Assembly: GCA_001263235.1 (NCBI GenBank)
Contig: LGRD01000040.1
Location: 1-64,000, forward strand
DNA length: 64,000 bases
Direction of reading: 5' to 3'
From: Methylibium sp. NZG
GTDB lineage: Bacteria > Pseudomonadota > Gammaproteobacteria > Burkholderiales > Burkholderiaceae_C
The position numbers and the translations under genes were made by a program. The notes below the pieces were generated by a model. That model ran no database searches. It was not told the DNA's origin and was given only the letters and a program-made list of their open reading frames with translations. How positions within the stretch are numbered: the first letter of the stretch is position 1; every line of letters begins with the position of its first letter. Shown here in pieces: positions 1 through 8,544 of this stretch.

Positions 1-49
1 GATCAACCTTTTCGTGGCATCCAACCAAGCCACCTACACCCTAGTAATT

Positions 50-702
50 TAGTCTGAGAGTATTTTTCAATAGGAGCTTCTGATGGACCTGAAATTATTA
101 AAGGAGTACGAGCTTCATCAATAAGTATAGAATCAACTTCATCAATAATACAGAAAGCAAACTGGTTTTGAACTATTTCTGATACGGATAAAACCATATT
201 GTCTTTTAGATAATCAAAGCCTAATTCACTATTTGTTACATAAGTTACGTCACATTGATATGCAAGCTTTCTTTCTGCTTTTGGCAAATCTTGCTGAATT
301 AAACCTACTGACAAACCTAAAAATTTATGGATTTGACCAACCCACTCAGAGTCTCTCCTTGCTAAATAGTCATTGACTGTAACAACATGAACTCCCTTTC
401 CAGATAAAGCATTTAATTAACCTGCCAATGTTGCAACTAAGGTTTTGCCTTCTCCTGTGTTCATCTCAGCTATTTTACCCTGGTGCAGGATAATAGCACC
501 TATAATTTGAACATCAAATACTCTTAGGCCTAAAACTCTACGGCCAGCTTCTCTTACAACAGAAAAAGCTTCTGGTAAAATATCATCAAGAGTAGATCCT
601 TTTCTTAGTTTATTTTTAAAATAATGAGTTTTATTGCATAATTCTTGGTCTGACAACTTCTCTATTTCTTGCTCCAATAAATTGATCCTGTTTATAATAG
701 GC
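50..702 (-). pseudogene. secA: SecA translocase ATPase, internal fragment of cyanobacterial/plastid type, interrupted by an in-frame stop
   Basis: Read on the minus strand, this encodes the N-terminal third of SecA, the ATPase motor of the Sec preprotein translocase. It contains the Walker A region ([11 protein letters not shown]), the [16 protein letters not shown] block, and the Walker B region ([18 protein letters not shown]). An in-frame TAA at 417-419 replaces the tyrosine codon of the usual PAYLNA sequence; the frame is otherwise open across it. The true N-terminus and the C-terminal two thirds are missing. Base composition is strongly AT-rich while everything after ~703 is GC-rich, and wording such as [11 protein letters not shown] and [13 protein letters not shown] resembles cyanobacterial or algal plastid SecA. 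SecA homology fades near position 50. I infer foreign DNA joined by assembly or cloning; the stop could be a sequencing error or true decay. Confidence 0.85.
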
Positions 703-706
703 GGCT
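698..706. other. Chimeric junction between AT-rich secA DNA and GC-rich gpsA
   Basis: Left of this point the minus strand reads as SecA (...[11 protein letters not shown]). Right of it the plus strand reads as GpsA (LLWLCKGFQ...). Both homologies run right up to the join, with no promoter, start codon or spacer between them, and composition changes abruptly. This suits an artificial join better than natural gene order. The exact base cannot be fixed without the parent sequences. Confidence 0.75.
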
Positions 707-1398
707 TGCTGTGGCTCTGCAAGGGCTTCCAGCAAGGCACAGGCCGGCTCGGGCACGAGGTGGCCCAGGCGACTTGCCCGCAGGCCCGCGTCGGCGTGTT
801 GTCGGGCCCCAGCTTTGCGCAGGAGGTCGCGCGCGGCCAGCCCACCGCGTTGGTGGCCGCAAGCACCGACGTTGCACTGTGCGAGCAGGCCGTGGCCGCG
901 CTGCACAGCGACACGCTGCGCATCTACACCTCCAACGACATCGTCGGCGTCGAGGTCGGCGGCGCGGTGAAGAACGTGCTGGCGATCGCCACCGGCATCG
1001 CCGACGGCATGGCGCTCGGCCTGAACGCACGCGCCGCGCTCGTCACCCGTGGGCTGGCCGAAATGACGCGGCTCGGCCTCGCGCTGGGCGCACGGGCCGA
1101 GACCTTCATGGGCCTGAGCGGTCTGGGCGACCTGGTGCTCACCGCCACCGGCGACCTGTCGCGCAACCGCCGCGTCGGCCTGTTGCTGGCACAAGGCCTG
1201 CCGCTGGCGCAGATCCTGCGCGAGCTCGGCCACGTGGCCGAAGGCGTGCACACGGCCGCGATGGTGCTGCAGCGCGCGCAGGCGCTGCAGGTGGACATGC
1301 CGATTGCGCGCGCGGTGGTGGCCGTGCTCGAAGGCGAGTGCACGGCTGCGCAGGCGCTGGAGCAGTTGATGGGTCGCGACGCGCGGCCGGAAACGTGA
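703..1398 (+). CDS. gpsA: Glycerol-3-phosphate dehydrogenase [NAD(P)+], 5'-truncated
   Basis: GpsA reduces dihydroxyacetone phosphate to sn-glycerol-3-phosphate in the cytosol, the first committed step of phospholipid backbone synthesis. About 231 residues are present, roughly the C-terminal 70% of a usual ~330-residue enzyme; the N-terminal Rossmann GxGxxG segment is lost at the junction. Visible landmarks are [21 protein letters not shown], the [18 protein letters not shown] stretch carrying the catalytic lysine region, and [14 protein letters not shown] near the C-terminus. The frame continues leftwards into the AT-rich DNA, but that part is not GpsA. In Burkholderiales gpsA is usually followed by trmL and comF, exactly as here, so this side of the junction is the authentic chromosome. 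The gene is broken only by the join. Confidence 0.93.
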   Translation, partial: GLLWLCKGFQQGTGRLGHEVAQATCPQARVGVLSGPSFAQEVARGQPTALVAASTDVALCEQAVAALHSDTLRIYTSNDIVGVEVGGAVKNVLAIATGIADGMALGLNARAALVTRGLAEMTRLGLALGARAETFMGLSGLGDLVLTATGDLSRNRRVGLLLAQGLPLAQILRELGHVAEGVHTAAMVLQRAQALQVDMPIARAVVAVLEGECTAAQALEQLMGRDARPET

Positions 1399-1400
1399 CC

Positions 1401-1490
1401 CACCCCCGAAGCGGCTCACGCCGCTCCCCCTCTAGGGGGCGCCGCCAGCGGCCCGGCGAAGCCGGATCCGCGGCGGCCGCTTGAGGGGAC
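1401..1490. repeat. REP-like palindromic intergenic repeat (copy 1)
   Basis: The gap between gpsA and trmL holds a GC-rich palindromic unit: a C-run, an imperfect GAAGCGGC/GCCGCT stem and CCCCTCTAGGGGG, followed by GCGCCGCCAGCGGC. Its layout matches the sequence embedded in ligD near 45459-45540 and more weakly the one near 14112-14160. Such units are common between genes in Burkholderiales. It lies between convergent genes and may serve as a transcription end. Confidence 0.6.
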
Positions 1491-1513
1491 AGGTTCACGC
1501 CGTCGCCGCGGGC

Positions 1514-1984
1514 CTACTGCCCGCCCGCGTAGCCGCACTGCCGCCACGCGTCGAACACCGCCACAGCCACCGCGTTGCTGAGGTTCAGGCTGCGCTGGCC
1601 CGGCCGCATCGGCAGGCGCAGGTGCTGCGGCGGGTCGAATCCTTTGCGCACGGCTTCAGGCAAGCCTTGCGTTTCCGAGCCGAACACGAGCCAGTCGCCG
1701 GGCTGCCAGGTGGCATCGCCGAGCAAGCGGCTGGCGCGAGTCGTGAAGGCAAAGCAGCGCGATGGCGCCGGTTGTGCGTCGGCCAGGAAACGCTCCCACG
1801 AGGCGTGGCGACGCACGGCGGCGTGCTCGTGGTAGTCGAGCCCGGCGCGCGCGAGCAGCTTGTCGTCCATCGAAAAGCCGAGCGGCTCGACCAGGTGGAG
1901 GGTGCAGCCGGTGTTGGCCGCCAGGCGGATCACATTGCCGGTGTTGGGCGGGATCTCGGGGTGCACGAGCACGATGTTGAACAT
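1514..1984 (-). CDS. trmL: tRNA (cytidine(34)-2'-O)-methyltransferase
   Basis: TrmL methylates the ribose 2'-OH of wobble base 34 in leucine tRNAs, using S-adenosylmethionine, in the cytosol. The 156-residue protein has the usual length of this minimal SPOUT enzyme. The start MFNIVLVHPEIPPNTGNVIR is the classic N-terminus. FGSETQGLP and RSLNLSNAVAVAVFDAWRQ form the trefoil-knot SAM-binding region. It faces gpsA convergently and lies 9 bases downstream of comF on the same strand, so the two are probably co-transcribed. Nothing looks damaged. Confidence 0.95.
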   Translation of the reverse strand: MFNIVLVHPEIPPNTGNVIRLAANTGCTLHLVEPLGFSMDDKLLARAGLDYHEHAAVRRHASWERFLADAQPAPSRCFAFTTRASRLLGDATWQPGDWLVFGSETQGLPEAVRKGFDPPQHLRLPMRPGQRSLNLSNAVAVAVFDAWRQCGYAGGQ

Positions 1985-1993
1985 GGAGGCGCC

Positions 1994-2743
1994 TCAGTCG
2001 TCGTCTGGCGGCGGTGTGCGGCAGACGACCCACACCTGAACCTCCGCGGCCCCTGCTTGCAGCAGCACATGCGTCGCCTCGGCCGCAGTGGCGCCGGTGG
2101 TCATCACGTCGTCGATCAGCGCGATGCGCCGGCCGCGCACCTCACTGCGCCGCAGCGGCTCCACGGCGAACGCGCCGCGCACGTTGGCCGCACGCTGCTC
2201 GCGCGGGAAGGCGAGTTGATGCGCGCCGTCCTTTACGCGCAGCAGCAGGCGCGCGTCGGTCTGGCAATGCAGGGCGCGGCCGAGGCGGCGCGCCAGCTCC
2301 CAGGCCTGGTTGTAGCCGCGCTCGCGCAAGCGCTGCGGGCTGAGCGGGATCGGCAGCAGCAGCGAGGGGTGCGCCACGTTGCTGCGCTGAACGGCCTGCA
2401 GCAGATGTGATGCGAGCACGGGCGCCAGGTCGAGCGAGGCGTGGAACTTGAACCGCGTGATCAGGCCGTCCCACGGATGGCCGTAGTCCAACGCCGCCAC
2501 GGCAGCGCCGTACGGCGGCGGGTCACGCAGGCACCGGCCGCAGACGGTGGCCGCGCTGGGAAGTTCAAGCGCGCAGCGCATGCAACGGTGGGTCGGCGGC
2601 GCGAATCGGGTCACGCACTCGCCACAGACGCGTTGCGCGCCCCAGCCATGGCACACCGCGCACAAGCTGGGCAGGCGCGGCAAGGGGTGGTGTACGGAAG
2701 TGAGGCGGCTGAACAGCACCGGCTCAATATACTGCCCGGCCAT
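1994..2743 (-). CDS. comF: ComF family protein (phosphoribosyltransferase-like)
   Basis: ComF-type proteins combine an N-terminal cysteine cluster with a type I phosphoribosyltransferase fold and are linked to DNA uptake in competent bacteria; the exact reaction is unsettled. Here cysteine pairs (CAVCHGWGAQRVCGEC, then CMRC and CGRC) form a likely zinc site in the first 80 residues. The PRPP-loop signature IALIDDVMTTGAT lies near the C-terminus. The start is uncertain: the ATG at 2743 overlaps the start codon of the divergent methyltransferase, and a GTG at 2719 is an alternative. The open frame extends further upstream but without ComF similarity. It overlaps its divergent neighbour, so both promoters must lie inside each other's 5' coding region. 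Confidence 0.85.
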   Translation of the reverse strand: MAGQYIEPVLFSRLTSVHHPLPRLPSLCAVCHGWGAQRVCGECVTRFAPPTHRCMRCALELPSAATVCGRCLRDPPPYGAAVAALDYGHPWDGLITRFKFHASLDLAPVLASHLLQAVQRSNVAHPSLLLPIPLSPQRLRERGYNQAWELARRLGRALHCQTDARLLLRVKDGAHQLAFPREQRAANVRGAFAVEPLRRSEVRGRRIALIDDVMTTGATAAEATHVLLQAGAAEVQVWVVCRTPPPDDD

Positions 2744-3674
2744 GGCCGCCATCGATGACATCCACCGTGGACAGAGCAGCGGCCGCGATCTGGACCCGGC
2801 CGCTGTCGACGCTGGGTTGCGTCGCCTGGCGCGGGCCGAACAGCCGCCCTGGCTGCATGCCGAAGTGGCCCGGCGCATGGCCGAGCGCCTCGCGCTGATC
2901 CGCCTGAAGCCCGCGCTGCTGCTGGACTGGTGGGGTCACGGCGGCGCGAGCGCGGCGCTGCTGCAGCAGGCGCATCCGCAAGCGCGCCGCGTGGTGGTGG
3001 AGCCGACGCCCGCGCTGCTCGCACGCAGCCTGCAGGCCACCCGCGCGCCGTGGTGGTCGGCGCGGCGCTGGGCCGGCGGTGGCGGCCCGGCCGACGCGCA
3101 ACTTGAGGCGGCGCCGTTGCCGCCAGCCGCGCAGATGGTGTGGGCCAACATGATGCTGCACGCGGTGGCCGACCCGCCAGCGCTATTTGCGCGCTGGCAC
3201 CACGCCTTGGACGTCGATGGCTTCGTGATGTTTTCGTGCCTCGGCCCGGGCACGCTGCGCGAGTTGCGCACGCTCTACCAGCGGCTCGGCTGGGGCGTGC
3301 CGACGCAAAGCTTCATCGACATGCACGACCTGGGCGACATGCTGGTGCACGCGGGCTTTGCCGACCCGGTGATGGACCAGGAGGTGCTGAGCCTGCGCTG
3401 GAGCAGCCCGCAGGCCCTGCTCGACGAGCTGCGAACCCTCGGCGGCAATGCGGCGCCGGGGCGCACCGCCGGCCTGCGCACGCCGCGCTGGCGCGAACGG
3501 CTGCTGGCCGAGCTGGAGCGCCTGCGGGGCGCCGATGGCAAGGTCGCGCTCAGCGTCGAGGTGGCCTACGGACACGCGTTCAAAGCCGCCCCGAGAGCGC
3601 AGCTTGCCGAGGCGACCACGGTGACGCTGGACGAGATGCGCGCGATGGTGCGCTCCGGGCGGCGGGCAGATTGA
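2742..3674 (+). CDS. SAM-dependent methyltransferase, BioC-like
   Basis: A 310-residue class I methyltransferase-like protein. The segment MVWANMMLHAVADPPALFARW followed by FSCLGPGTLRELR closely resembles BioC, which methylates malonyl-ACP at the start of biotin synthesis. The SAM-binding motif I is atypical (LLLDWWGHGGASAALL, with acidic VVVEPTP after it). No biotin genes are next to it, so the assignment to BioC is inferred from sequence style only. ATG 2742 is the first start that does not run into the divergent comF. A TATACT sequence just upstream (near 2728-2733) could be its -10 box, but this is weak. Confidence 0.75.
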   Translation: MAAIDDIHRGQSSGRDLDPAAVDAGLRRLARAEQPPWLHAEVARRMAERLALIRLKPALLLDWWGHGGASAALLQQAHPQARRVVVEPTPALLARSLQATRAPWWSARRWAGGGGPADAQLEAAPLPPAAQMVWANMMLHAVADPPALFARWHHALDVDGFVMFSCLGPGTLRELRTLYQRLGWGVPTQSFIDMHDLGDMLVHAGFADPVMDQEVLSLRWSSPQALLDELRTLGGNAAPGRTAGLRTPRWRERLLAELERLRGADGKVALSVEVAYGHAFKAAPRAQLAEATTVTLDEMRAMVRSGRRAD

Positions 3675-3872
3675 AGTCGCCATACCGACACTTCTCGACG
3701 TCATCATGGGTTTGATGTGGTCAGAGCCCCATGCGCTGTGGGCTAAAATGTGTTGTTGGGCTGGACCTGCGGGTCACCGGGCCGGTCGGGCGAACTCCCG
3801 ACTGTTCTCGTCAGGCATTGCAAGCCGCTTGAGCCGCGAATTTGGACAGTGTTGATCGCAACGACGACTGGA

Positions 3873-4445
3873 ATGGCAGCAAGCATCCCCACCCGCCTGA
3901 TCGGGACCGGCGCGCCCCCTCCGTCGCGTATTGCCCGCGAGTTGAGCCACCCCGTCTCCGGTGAACGAACGCTTCAGTGGCGCTTGCGCCGCAACTGCTC
4001 CTTGACCCCGCGGCAGTTGTTGATCACCTACCTCGTGCTGTCGGCCCTGTCGCTGGGCATCGCCGGAGCGTTCTGGTTTGTCGGCGCCACCTTGGTGCTG
4101 CCCTTCGCCGGAGCCGAGGTGGCCGCGCTGGGCGTCGCGCTGCTGTACTACGCCCGGCACGCGGCCGATGGCGAAGAGCTTCGCCTGGGGCGTCACGCAT
4201 TGACGGTGGTTGCGACACAGGGCAGCCGCACCGAGTCGTTCGACTTCCAGCCCGAGTGGGTGCGCGTCGAGCCCGAGCATGGCGACGGTTCGCTGCTCGA
4301 GCTGTCGGGCCAAGGTCGCCGGGTCGTCATCGGCCGTTCGGTGCGACCTGAAGTGCGCCGGCAGCTCGCCGACGAACTCCGCTGGGCGCTTCGGCGCTGG
4401 CATCCTGACGTCGCAAGAGCTGATGTCGCAAATGCCGTGGCCTGA
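3873..4445 (+). CDS. DUF2244 domain membrane protein
   Basis: A 190-residue protein with two adjacent hydrophobic segments (LLITYLVLSALSLGIAGAFW and a following LPFAGAEVAALGVALLYY). A soluble C-terminal part contains the DUF2244-style stretch WVRVEPEHGDGSLLELSGQG, then VVIGRSVRPEVRRQLADELR. The family has no proven biochemical role but commonly sits just upstream of cytochrome oxidase subunit II, as here (83 bases before ctaC), so a link to oxidase assembly is plausible. I chose ATG 3873 because earlier in-frame residues lack family character. The 198-base leader holds a TAAAAT at 3744-3749 that could be a -10 box for the whole cox block, but no convincing -35 is seen. Confidence 0.8.
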   Translation: MAASIPTRLIGTGAPPPSRIARELSHPVSGERTLQWRLRRNCSLTPRQLLITYLVLSALSLGIAGAFWFVGATLVLPFAGAEVAALGVALLYYARHAADGEELRLGRHALTVVATQGSRTESFDFQPEWVRVEPEHGDGSLLELSGQGRRVVIGRSVRPEVRRQLADELRWALRRWHPDVARADVANAVA

Positions 4446-4528
4446 GCGATGGACAACGACGAACGGCTGGCGGCAAACCGGCCGGAGACTGACAAACTTT
4501 CTCTTTCTCGAAAACTGAAGTGGCAACC

Positions 4529-5710
4529 ATGAAGACGATGAAAGCACTGTGGGGCAGGTCGGCGCGGGCGCTGGGGCAGTTGAGCCTGAGCGTTGCCGCC
4601 ACGCTGACGACCCAGGCCGCGCTGGCGGTGGGCAACCTGCCTGGCGGGCCGGCGGTGAACCAGCTCGACCTGCACCCGCCCGTCACGCAGATCGCGCGCG
4701 ACCAGATCTGGCTGCACTACTTCATGCTGGTCATCTGCACCATCATCTTCCTCGGCGTGTTCGGGGTGATGTTCTATTCGATCCTGAAGCACCGCAAGTC
4801 CAAGGGCTACAAGGCGGCCAACTTCCACGAGAGCGTCAAGGTGGAAATCGCATGGACGGTCGTGCCGTTCATCATCGTGATCCTGATGGCGCTGCCGGCC
4901 ACCAAGGTGGTGGTGGCAATGAAGGACACGAGTGCTGCCGACCTCACCATCAAGACCACCGGCATGCAGTGGAAGTGGGGCTACGACTACCTGAAGGGCG
5001 AGGGCGAGGGCATCGGCTTCGTCTCCACGCTCGACACCGCCCACCGTGAGATGTCCAACTCTGGCAAGCCGGCCGGCGACAACTACCTGCTCAAGGTAGA
5101 CAACCCGCTCGTCGTGCCGGTGGACAAGAAGGTGCGCATCATCACCACCGCCAACGACGTGATCCACGCCTTCATGGTGCCGGCCTTCGGCATCAAGCAG
5201 GACGCGATCCCCGGCTTCGTGCGCGACACCTGGTTTCGCGCCGAGAAGGTGGGCGACTACTACGGCCAGTGCGCCGAGCTGTGCGGCAAGGAGCACGCCT
5301 ACATGCCGATCCACGTGAAGGTGGTTTCGCAGGCCGATTACAGCGCCTGGGTGCAAGACAAGCTCAAGGCCATGGCCGCGCTGGCCGACGACCCGAACAA
5401 GGTCTGGGAGCTGGCCGCGATGATGGAGCGCGGCGAGAAGGTCTACGCCGCCAACTGCGTGGCCTGCCACCAGACCACAGGCAAGGGCGCCGGCCCGATC
5501 AAGGCGCTGGACGGCAGCGACATCGTGGTGAACGATCCGGCCAAACAGATCAACATCCTGCTCAATGGCGCGAACAACGGCGCGATGCCGGCATGGAAGC
5601 AGTTGTCCGACACCGAGATCGCGGCCGTCATCACGTACACCAAGAACTCGTGGAGCAACAAGACCGGCAAGGTCGTGCAGCCGGCCGAGATCGTTGCGGC
5701 GCGCAAGTGA
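4529..5710 (+). CDS. ctaC: Cytochrome c oxidase subunit II with fused cytochrome c domain
   Basis: Subunit II accepts electrons from cytochrome c through the dinuclear CuA centre and passes them to subunit I. The protein has 393 residues. It has an N-terminal signal segment, two membrane helices (around residues 65-90 and 108-130), and a periplasmic cupredoxin domain with the CuA motif CAELCGKEHAYM near residue 247. A C-terminal class I cytochrome c domain has heme motif CVACH near residue 310, so this is the caa3-like fused form. ATG 4529 is preferred over an in-frame GTG at 4520 because a GAAG lies at a suitable distance upstream. It begins the oxidase operon, 55 bases before ctaD. Confidence 0.97.
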   Translation: MKTMKALWGRSARALGQLSLSVAATLTTQAALAVGNLPGGPAVNQLDLHPPVTQIARDQIWLHYFMLVICTIIFLGVFGVMFYSILKHRKSKGYKAANFHESVKVEIAWTVVPFIIVILMALPATKVVVAMKDTSAADLTIKTTGMQWKWGYDYLKGEGEGIGFVSTLDTAHREMSNSGKPAGDNYLLKVDNPLVVPVDKKVRIITTANDVIHAFMVPAFGIKQDAIPGFVRDTWFRAEKVGDYYGQCAELCGKEHAYMPIHVKVVSQADYSAWVQDKLKAMAALADDPNKVWELAAMMERGEKVYAANCVACHQTTGKGAGPIKALDGSDIVVNDPAKQINILLNGANNGAMPAWKQLSDTEIAAVITYTKNSWSNKTGKVVQPAEIVAARK

Positions 5711-5765
5711 TCTCCAGACCCGAACCCACTGAACGCAGCGAACACATCGAAATGAAGGAACCGTC

Positions 5766-7418
5766 ATGAGTGCAGTCCTGGGCCACGCCGGCGATCACGC
5801 CCACGATCACGACCACGGCGCCCCGAGCGGCTGGCGCCGCTGGGTGTATGCGACCAACCACAAGGACATCGGCACGATGTACCTGTTGTTCGCGTTCACC
5901 ATGCTGATGATCGGCGGTGTTCTGGCGCTGCTGATCCGCCTGGAGTTGTTCCAGCCCGGCCTGCAGTTCGTCAACCCGCAGCTGTTCAACCAGTTCACCA
6001 CGATGCACGGGCTCATCATGGTGTTCGGCGCGATCATGCCGGCCTTCGTCGGCTTCGCGAACTGGATGATCCCGCTGCAGATCGGCGCGGCCGACATGGC
6101 CTTCGCGCGCATGAACAACTTCAGCTTCTGGCTGATGATCCCGGCGGCCATCACGATCGTCGCGTCGTTCTTCATGCCCGGTGGCGCACCGGCCGCGGGC
6201 TGGACGCTCTACGCACCGCTCACGCTGCAGATGGGCCCGAGCATGGACGCCGGCATCTTCGCGCTGCACATCCTGGGTGCCAGCTCGATCATGGGCTCGA
6301 TCAACATCATCGTCACCATCCTCAACATGCGCGCGCCTGGCATGACGCTGATGAAGATGCCGCTGTTCTGCTGGACCTGGCTGATCACCGCCTTCCTGCT
6401 GATCGCGGTGATGCCGGTGCTGGCCGGCGCCATCACGATGACGCTGACCGACCGCCACTTCGGCACCCACTTCTTCAACCCCGCCGGCGGCGGCGACCCG
6501 GTGATGTACCAGCACATCTTCTGGTTCTTCGGCCACCCCGAGGTCTACATCATGATTCTGCCGGCCTTCGGTATCGTCAGCGCCATCATTCCGGCGTTCG
6601 CACGCAAGCCGCTGTTCGGTTATGCGTCGATGGTGTATGCCACGGCATCCATAGCGATCCTTTCCTTCATCGTCTGGGCGCACCACATGTTCACGACCGG
6701 CATGCCGGTGACGGGGCAGTTGTTCTTCATGTACGCGACGATGCTGATCGCGGTGCCCACCGGCGTGAAGATCTTCAACTGGATCGCCACGATGTGGCGC
6801 GGCTCGATGACCTTCGAGACGCCGATGCTGTTTGCGGTCGGCTTCATCTTCGTGTTCACGATGGGCGGCTTCACCGGCCTCATCCTGGCGATGGCGCCGG
6901 TAGACATTCAGCTGCAGGACACCTACTACGTCGTGGCCCACTTCCACTACGTGCTGGTGGCCGGCTCGCTGTACGCGCTGTTTGCCGGCGTCTACTACTG
7001 GGGCCCGAAGTGGACCGGCCGCATGTACAACGAAACGCGCGGCAAGATCCACTTCTGGGGTTCGTTGATCTTCTTCAACGTGACCTTCTTCCCGATGCAC
7101 TTCCTCGGCCTGGCCGGCATGCCGCGACGCTACGCCGACTACCCGATGCAGTTTGCCGACTTCAACGCGCTGGCCTCGATCGGTGCGTTCGGCTTCGGCT
7201 TCATGCAGGTCTACTTCTTCTTCTTCGTTGTGCTGCCGATGATGCGCGGCCAGGGCCAGCCCGCCCCGCAGCGGCCGTGGAACGACCCGGACGGCGCCGG
7301 CGCCGAAGGCCTGGAGTGGGAAGTGCCGTCGCCCGCGCCCTTCCACACCTTCGAGACACCGCCCAAGCTGAATGCCGCCGCAACGAAGATCGTGGGCGGC
7401 GCAGCGGCAGCGCATTGA
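5766..7418 (+). CDS. ctaD: Cytochrome c oxidase subunit I
   Basis: This is the catalytic subunit, which reduces O2 to water at the heme a3-CuB site and pumps protons across the inner membrane. The 550-residue polytopic protein has [11 protein letters not shown] (heme a ligand), [13 protein letters not shown] near residue 257 (CuB histidine and the cross-linked tyrosine of the K-channel), WAHHMFTTG near 305 (two CuB histidines), and [12 protein letters not shown] near 392 (heme a3 and heme a histidines). The N-terminus starts with a histidine-rich stretch ([12 protein letters not shown]) that may bind metal. All expected ligands are present. It is followed after 13 bases by the small assembly gene. 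Confidence 0.98.
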   Translation: MSAVLGHAGDHAHDHDHGAPSGWRRWVYATNHKDIGTMYLLFAFTMLMIGGVLALLIRLELFQPGLQFVNPQLFNQFTTMHGLIMVFGAIMPAFVGFANWMIPLQIGAADMAFARMNNFSFWLMIPAAITIVASFFMPGGAPAAGWTLYAPLTLQMGPSMDAGIFALHILGASSIMGSINIIVTILNMRAPGMTLMKMPLFCWTWLITAFLLIAVMPVLAGAITMTLTDRHFGTHFFNPAGGGDPVMYQHIFWFFGHPEVYIMILPAFGIVSAIIPAFARKPLFGYASMVYATASIAILSFIVWAHHMFTTGMPVTGQLFFMYATMLIAVPTGVKIFNWIATMWRGSMTFETPMLFAVGFIFVFTMGGFTGLILAMAPVDIQLQDTYYVVAHFHYVLVAGSLYALFAGVYYWGPKWTGRMYNETRGKIHFWGSLIFFNVTFFPMHFLGLAGMPRRYADYPMQFADFNALASIGAFGFGFMQVYFFFFVVLPMMRGQGQPAPQRPWNDPDGAGAEGLEWEVPSPAPFHTFETPPKLNAAATKIVGGAAAAH

Positions 7419-7431
7419 AGCGAGTGTTTCC

Positions 7432-7554
7432 ATGAGTGAGCCGATGACCCCCGAGCAGAAGAAGAGCAACCAGCGCCTGGGCCTGATCCTGGGCGTTGTG
7501 GCGGTGGCGGTGTTCGTGGGCTTCATCCTCAAGGGTGCGTTCGGCGGGCTTTGA
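7432..7554 (+). CDS. Cytochrome oxidase small assembly protein (40 aa)
   Basis: A 40-residue protein with a charged N-terminus (MTPEQKKSNQRLGL) and one membrane helix (ILGVVAVAVFVGFILKGAFG). Genes of this size and style sit between subunit I and ctaG in many Burkholderiales oxidase operons and are annotated as small assembly proteins; a defined biochemical role is not known to me. It starts 13 bases after ctaD with ATG 7432 and ends 62 bases before ctaG. Short tandem CTCA repeats (about 7572-7588) lie in that gap. Confidence 0.85.
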   Translation: MSEPMTPEQKKSNQRLGLILGVVAVAVFVGFILKGAFGGL

Positions 7555-7616
7555 CGCCCGACGCCGGCCCGCTCACTCACTCACTCACTGACTGCCCGGC
7601 TCGCGACACTCACGCC

Positions 7617-8264
7617 ATGTCCGACCCCTCCGGCCCCAACGCCCGCCCGCCGCGCACCGGCGTGCGCAGCGACAACCTGCTGATGCTGCGCAAGCTGGCG
7701 TTGGTGGCGGCGCTGATGTTCGGCTTCGGCTACGCGCTGGTGCCGCTGTACCGGGCCATTTGCGACGCGCTGGGCATCAACGTGCTGTCGCTGTCGGAGC
7801 GTGAGACGTCCGGCATGTCGCGCGCGCCGGCTGCCAACACGCAGGTCGATCGCTCGCGCAAGATCACGATCGAGTTCGACGCCAACGCCCGCGGCCCGTG
7901 GGATTTCAAGCCCGCCATGCGATCTGTCGACGTTCACCCTGGCGAGTTGACCACGGTGATGTACGACTTCCGCAACCGCCAGAACCGCACGATGGCAGCG
8001 CAGGCCATCCCGAGCTACGCGCCGATGCAGGCGATGGCGCACTTCAACAAGCTGGAGTGCTTCTGCTTCAACGAGTACACGCTGAAGGCGGGCGAAACCA
8101 AGCAGTGGCCGGTGGTCTTCGTCATCGACCCGAAACTGCCCAAGGACGTGAAGACGATCACCTTGTCGTACACCTTCTTCGAGGTCGGCGGCAAGGTGCC
8201 GGCAGAGCCCGCGGCGACGGTCGTCGGGCGTGGCGAGCCCGTTGCGCAGGAGCCGCGTTCATGA
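7617..8264 (+). CDS. ctaG: Cytochrome c oxidase assembly protein CtaG/Cox11
   Basis: CtaG (Cox11) inserts copper into the CuB site of subunit I. The 215-residue protein has a single N-terminal membrane anchor (LALVAALMFGFGYALVPLY) and a periplasmic immunoglobulin-like domain. The copper-binding CFCF motif (KLECFCFNEYTL) lies near residue 147, followed by the family segment FVIDPKLPKDVKTITLSYTFF. ATG 7617 fits the family N-terminus; the frame is open to a TTG at 7551 without similarity. The stop overlaps the start of the next gene (ATGA), indicating translational coupling. Confidence 0.96.
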   Translation: MSDPSGPNARPPRTGVRSDNLLMLRKLALVAALMFGFGYALVPLYRAICDALGINVLSLSERETSGMSRAPAANTQVDRSRKITIEFDANARGPWDFKPAMRSVDVHPGELTTVMYDFRNRQNRTMAAQAIPSYAPMQAMAHFNKLECFCFNEYTLKAGETKQWPVVFVIDPKLPKDVKTITLSYTFFEVGGKVPAEPAATVVGRGEPVAQEPRS

Positions 8265-8491
8265 GCGGCGACCTGCGCGAGGCCGCGCAGCGCAAGGGCT
8301 CGTTCCTGCAGACGATGCGTGCGGTGGCGTGGTCGTTCTTCGGTGTCCGCAAGGGCAGCGAGTACGAAAAGGACGTCGGCCAGCTCAACCCGGTGCATGT
8401 GGTCATTGCCGGCGTGCTGGGGGCCTCGCTGTTCGTGCTGGCACTGGTGACGCTGGTGGGCTGGGTGTTGTCCAGCGGCATCGCACGTTGA
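8261..8491 (+). CDS. DUF2970 small membrane protein
   Basis: A 76-residue protein of the DUF2970 family. The N-terminal half (SFLQTMRAVAWSFFGVRKGSEYEKD) is the conserved part and a C-terminal helix (VVIAGVLGASLFVLALVTLVG) spans the membrane. It overlaps ctaG by 4 bases (ATGA) and precedes subunit III, a position conserved in related oxidase operons, which suggests an accessory or assembly function. No catalytic motif is visible. Confidence 0.88.
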   Translation: MSGDLREAAQRKGSFLQTMRAVAWSFFGVRKGSEYEKDVGQLNPVHVVIAGVLGASLFVLALVTLVGWVLSSGIAR

Positions 8492-8511
8492 ATCAAGAAT
8501 CAAGAATCAAG
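8491..8511. repeat. Three tandem copies of AATCAAG
   Basis: A perfect 7-base tandem repeat (three units) begins at the last base of the DUF2970 stop codon and is followed by a duplicated ACAGACCT. It lies in the 53-base gap before ctaE, upstream of the ribosome binding site at about 8533-8538. Copy-number change here would alter spacing but no reading frame. Confidence 0.8.
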
Positions 8512-8544
8512 ACAGACCTTCTAGACAGACCTCAGGAGAACAAC

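Noticed and set aside
3744-3749. TAAAAT as -10 box of a cox operon promoter
   Set aside because: No acceptable -35 hexamer lies 15-19 bases upstream. Mentioned in the DUF2244 entry only as a weak possibility.
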